This document shows, in pieces, positions 60,157-64,000 of a stretch of 64,000 bases of DNA; the stretch's first letter is position 1; the number at the start of each line of letters is the position of its first letter. A model generated the notes under the pieces. That model made no database searches and had not been told where the DNA came from. It was given only the letters and a program-made list of their open reading frames with translations. Position numbers and translations under genes: made by a program. The stretch comes from Zanthoxylum bungeanum (taxonomy: Eukaryota; Streptophyta; Magnoliopsida; Sapindales; Rutaceae): NCBI GenBank assembly GCA_019454045.1, contig SKCR01029080.1, positions 186,001 to 250,000 on the forward strand, given 5' to 3'.

Positions 60157-62066
60157 TGATGAGCGGAAAAAATATCACTATTTACCGCCCCTTTAATATA
60201 ATATTTTGTATGGTTTCTCGAGTTTTACGAATATTTTGATGTGTTTTTGTGTGTTTTGCAGATAAATAAAGTTTTGGGACTCAATGGAATCAATCAGGAC
60301 TAAATGTGGAACAAATAAGAGTAAAAACTAGACTTGACATTTGATTTTTGGAGGTTGGAAACTTGAAATGGCGTTCTAACGAAGTACAATTTCGGAAATT
60401 TCAGCTTTGCGTAATTTTCGTATTTTGGCCATAACTTTCTACTCCGATATTGGATTGAGGTGAGTCAAGTTTCATATTAAAGAAGACTCAAATATCTACA
60501 ACCTTTAAGTTCATAATAATTTCGAATTCGGAAGTTGTCATGACCGAAATTGATAAAATATCCGGAAATGTGTTATGTGCAATTATTAAAATCATTTTCA
60601 AAAAAAAAAAAAAGTAAAATAAAAAATGAAAATTGTCAAACTTCCACCAAACATGCTTGCATGTGGAGGATTTGGTGCCATATTTTGTGCCATGTTTGGT
60701 GGAGAAATTAGTGGAGAAATTGGTGGAGAAATTGATGAAGGTAAAATTTTTCCTATAAATACCAAGTCATTTCATTTATAAAATTCATACCTTCTTCTGG
60801 GGATTTCCTTAAGAATACTAAGAAGATTGTATCTTGTTTGTTTATTTACATCTTTCTGCATTTAATTTTTTATTTTACGCAATAGTTATTTCTTTACTTT
60901 ACTTTTCAGTCTTTATTTTTACTTTTCAGTATGAGGAGGTAACTCCCTTCTGCTGGGGTGAAGGGTAAAACTTTTATTACTAATATTTAGATTAATCTCC
61001 CTTAATTATAATATATAAACTATTTAAAATCTGACTTAATAGGATACCGCCTTTATGGTCGGTTGGACTTAATTAAATTGATTTTAACCTGACTAAATTG
61101 GATACCGCCTTTATGGTCGATTGGATTTAATCATAAATCTGAATTAATAAGGATACCGCCTATATGGTCGGTTGATAATGTCATGCAAAGTTTATATATT
61201 ATAATAAGAGAGATATCTAAAATAGAAGTAATAAAAATGGATCATCTAACCCCGACATTTTCTTTATTGCTTTATTTACCTTTTTAATTTCCAGTTTTAC
61301 TTTATGCCATTTACTTTATTTATGTCCTTACTAGTCCTAGATATGTGTTGTAACTAAATACCATATCTGGGGTTGTGATGAATTCCAATATCACCGGTTT
61401 ATAAGGGGTTATTTTATGACTTGGGTAATATAAAGGTTTATTTATTGAGTCTTAAGCGTAATGTTTCTTGTTAACTGGCCATTCATAAGATTGATCTGGT
61501 AAATTTAAAATAAACTTGACGAAGGAATTTTAGGTTTCAGCCTTAGACTCAATAACTCACGATCTCACCTCGGGGCATGGTGACCCTTAGGTAGATTTCC
61601 TTATAGGATATACATATACCTGTCAGACGGGGGTTGCCACAATTGGAAATTAATCTTAATGAATTCAGGTAACTTGGTTAACATAGACATATGATTAATT
61701 ATGTTATTTGGGTGTTTGCATCTGACCATCGACAGAGGCTTATGCATATTTTTGTGTTCCATTTAATAAACCAATATATTGCACAAACTTGAGATAACCA
61801 CTTCATCTTTAAAAGATATTGGAAGGATTCACAACCCTAGATAGTTTAATAATATTGAATTTTCCTTTAATTTACATTTGCATTGTTTTATTTACTTGTC
61901 TTTAGTTTAAAATCATCATCCAATCAAACAACCAATCTATTAGATACTTGTAAACATTTAGCTTCAGAAATTGATAGCCTATGTATTAAGTCCTCATGGG
62001 ATCGATACATTTTATACTACTTGAACGATACGTGCGCTTGCGTTACGTGAGTGACTTCATTGATCA
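60157..62066 (+). repeat. F 5' LTR (1910 bp)
   Basis: It starts TGATGAGCGG and ends TGATCA. It contains a block shared with 17258-17352 (at 60413-60512), TATAAATA at 60754-60761, and three units of ATACCGCCTTTATGGTCGGT type (about 61040-61175) also present, inverted, in D. Confidence 0.88.
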
Positions 62067-62198
62067 AGTTTTTGGCGCCGTTGCCGGAGACTTATTTATC
62101 TTTCACTATTAATTTTGGGGTTAGATACTTTTACTTGTGTCTAATTTGTTTTCATTTATTATTTTTATTTACTTGTGTTTCAGGTTCTTAGACACTAC

Positions 62199-64000
62199 AT
62201 GAGACGAACCAGAAGCTTTGAAATCTGACCGCTTGACCCAGAAATTGAAAGAACCATCAGACAGTTGAGAAAGGAAAGGCGAGATGGCCAAGAAGCACTG
62301 ATCAATATGGAACCTGAACCATTGGAAGTTGCACCACCAATTCCAATTCGAGATAGAACTATTCAGGTGGTTGACGGCTTCATTTCATGTATTGAACTTC
62401 CTCTTTTACCAACAAATGCGTGTGACATCAAAACATGCATTCAGATGGTATAACAGTCAGTTCAGTTTAGGAGGAATGCAACTGAAGATCCTAATGTCCA
62501 CATCAGCAACTTCCTGGAAGTTTGCGGCACTTTCAATTACAACCGAGCAGCTGAAGAAGCAATGAGACTGTGTGTTTTTCCATATTCCTTAAAAGACAGA
62601 GCTAAGGCTTGGTTACATTCACTACCAGCAGGTTCCATCACAACTTGGAATACTTTAGCCACCAAATTCCTTACAAAGTACTTTCCCCCAGCTAGAACTG
62701 CAAAGCTGAGGAATGACATTACATCTTTTGTACAACATGACTCGGAATCCCTCTGTGACGCTTGGGAAAGATACAAGGATTTGCTCAGAAAATGTCCTCA
62801 CCATGAGATTACAAAGTGCTACAAGTCCAAACCTTATACAATGGACTTTCTGGACTGATGAGAACCACAATTGATGCTGCTGCTAGAGGAGCTTTAATGG
62901 CAAAATGAGAAGATCAGGCCTGGGACCTAATTGAAGAAATGGCCAACAACAATTCTTTGTGGCCAACAGAAAGGAGCATGATCCAATGAATTGTAGGAAT
63001 TTATGAAGTTGGAGCCAACACAACAATGAATGCCAAGCTGGATCAAATATGCAAATTCATGGAAACTCTTGGCATGCAAGGCAATATTGGATCCACAAGT
63101 TCACCATATGGAGGAGCACCAGAGGCAAACCAACATGAAGAGACGGTGAATTATGTCAACAATTTCAATAAACATGGGAACAATCCATATTCCAATACCT
63201 ATAACCCAGGGTGGAGGAATCATCCCAATTTCGCATGGAGCAACAATTCAGAGCAAATGAACAATCCACCACCAGGATTCCAACAGCAAAACAAAGGCTA
63301 GGAGTATGAAAAAGAACCAGGGATAACAGAAGTGTTGGCTCACTTGAAAAGGCTAGAAGCAAAATACGACTCTCAAGCAGCATCATATGATGCTATGTTT
63401 CAATCACAAGCAGCATTAATTCAAAGCCAAACAGCTTCTTTGAAAACACTTGAGAATCAAATGGGTAAACTGGCCAATACTCAGAGTTACAGACCGTAAG
63501 ATACCCTTCCTAGCAACACAGAACCAAATCCAAGGAATCAAGGGAAGGAGCAATGTCAAGCCATTACTTTGAAAAGCGGTATTGAAATCAACAAAGATGT
63601 TGGAATCAAAGCATCCACTGAGGAAGTTCCAAAAGAAAGCAGTGAAGCAGATCCACAGATGGAGGAAAAAGAGGCAAAAGAAAATGATCAAGAAAGATTT
63701 ACTCATCCTCCACCTTTTCCACAACGTCTCCTGAAGAACAAACTAGACAAGTAGTTTGCTCGATTCCTAGAGATTTTCAAAAAGCTGCATATCAATATTC
63801 TATTTGCAGAAGCGTTGGAACAGATGCCCAGCTATGTGAAATTCATGAAAGATATTCTGTCATGAAAAAGAAGATTGGGAGATTACGAGACAGTAGCATT
63901 GACAGAAGAATACAGCACCACCATTCAGAGGAAGCTTCCCCCAAAGTTGAAAGATCCTGGCAGTTTCACCATCCCTTGCACCATAGGAGGACATTACTTC
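62199..64000 (+). pseudogene. F gag and start of protease region, decayed
   Basis: This is Athila/Tat-type gag. It starts MRRTRSFEI with a stop after nine codons (an Ile/Leu position), then DPEIERTIRQLRKERR. A shift near 62370 follows. The retrotransposon-gag domain is clear at 62562-62815 (LCVFPYSLKDRAKAWLHSLP; ATKFLTKYFPPARTAKLR; LLRKCPHH). More stops follow at about 62857, 62905, 62986, 63299 and 63497. The spacer reads NNPYSNTYNPGWRNHPNFAW and later PSNTEPNPRNQGKEQCQAIT. The last 200 bases read FAEALEQMPSYVKFMKDIL and KLPPKLKDPGSFTIPCTIGG, just before the protease active site, which is outside the window. Confidence 0.88.

Larger units (their letters stand above)
60157..64000 (+). mobile_element. 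Gypsy element F (Athila/Tat-like), runs off the window
   Basis: It comprises an LTR at 60157-62066, a primer site TGGCGCCGTTGCCGG at 62073-62087, and gag from 62199. It is inserted in the S2 3' LTR; the right end and target duplication lie outside the window. Confidence 0.88.

Noticed and set aside
1..64000. Endogenous pararetrovirus or other integrated virus
   Set aside because: No movement protein, coat protein or caulimovirid-type RT was seen; all RT and gag traces fit copia or gypsy retrotransposons.

Overview
The window is repeat-dominated nuclear DNA from a flowering plant, very probably a eudicot. The evidence is the element content: copia and gypsy LTR retrotransposons primed by plant tRNAs, CACTA, hAT and TRIM elements, a plant DUF761 gene, and relics of a plant NIPA-type magnesium-transporter gene. 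I see no bacterial, organellar or CRISPR-like sequence. Only one plausible host gene remains, a DUF761 gene on the minus strand at 11660-12182. Everything else recognisable is mobile or decayed.

Left part (1-15049). A decayed hAT transposase gene (1-2118) with two recognisable 87-nt introns is followed by four exon relics of a NIPA8/9-like gene (2547-2646, 8953-9063, about 9171-9270, 9345-9402). A 6170-bp gag-only Sirevirus-like copia element (S1, 2717-8886, duplication ACTAC) sits inside the intron between the first two relic exons. Then come an AAT microsatellite, a 384-bp hAT MITE, the DUF761 gene, a 332-bp TRIM and a 546-bp hAT MITE.

Right part (15050-64000) is one large nest that can be resolved by target-site duplications. 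A second gag-only Sirevirus-like element (S2) starts at 15050. Its body is split at 19669 by a minus-strand copia element (C, 19669-59691). C's LTRs carry a fold-back CACTA element (21180-24800, itself holding a solo LTR), a gypsy element (G, 25596-41278), a gypsy solo LTR (D, 46564-48769) and another copia element of the C family (E, 49632-59078). Inside G's 5' LTR lie a solo LTR (25637-27498) and a further copia element (B, 27871-36192). The nest is four elements deep (S2 > C > G > B). S2's 3' LTR is cut at 60157 by another gypsy element (F) whose gag runs off the window.

No element here has an intact pol. S1 and S2 share the same pol-less layout. B, C and E share the same collinear but broken pol, although E's LTRs are still very alike. 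This suggests families moved by proteins supplied from elsewhere. The most unusual local signals are a cluster of eight CACGTG G-boxes directly upstream of the TATA box in LTR D, a 17-bp motif repeated four times in the leader of the B/C copia family, a block of roughly 95 bp shared by two unrelated LTR-like sequences, and the fold-back CACTA.
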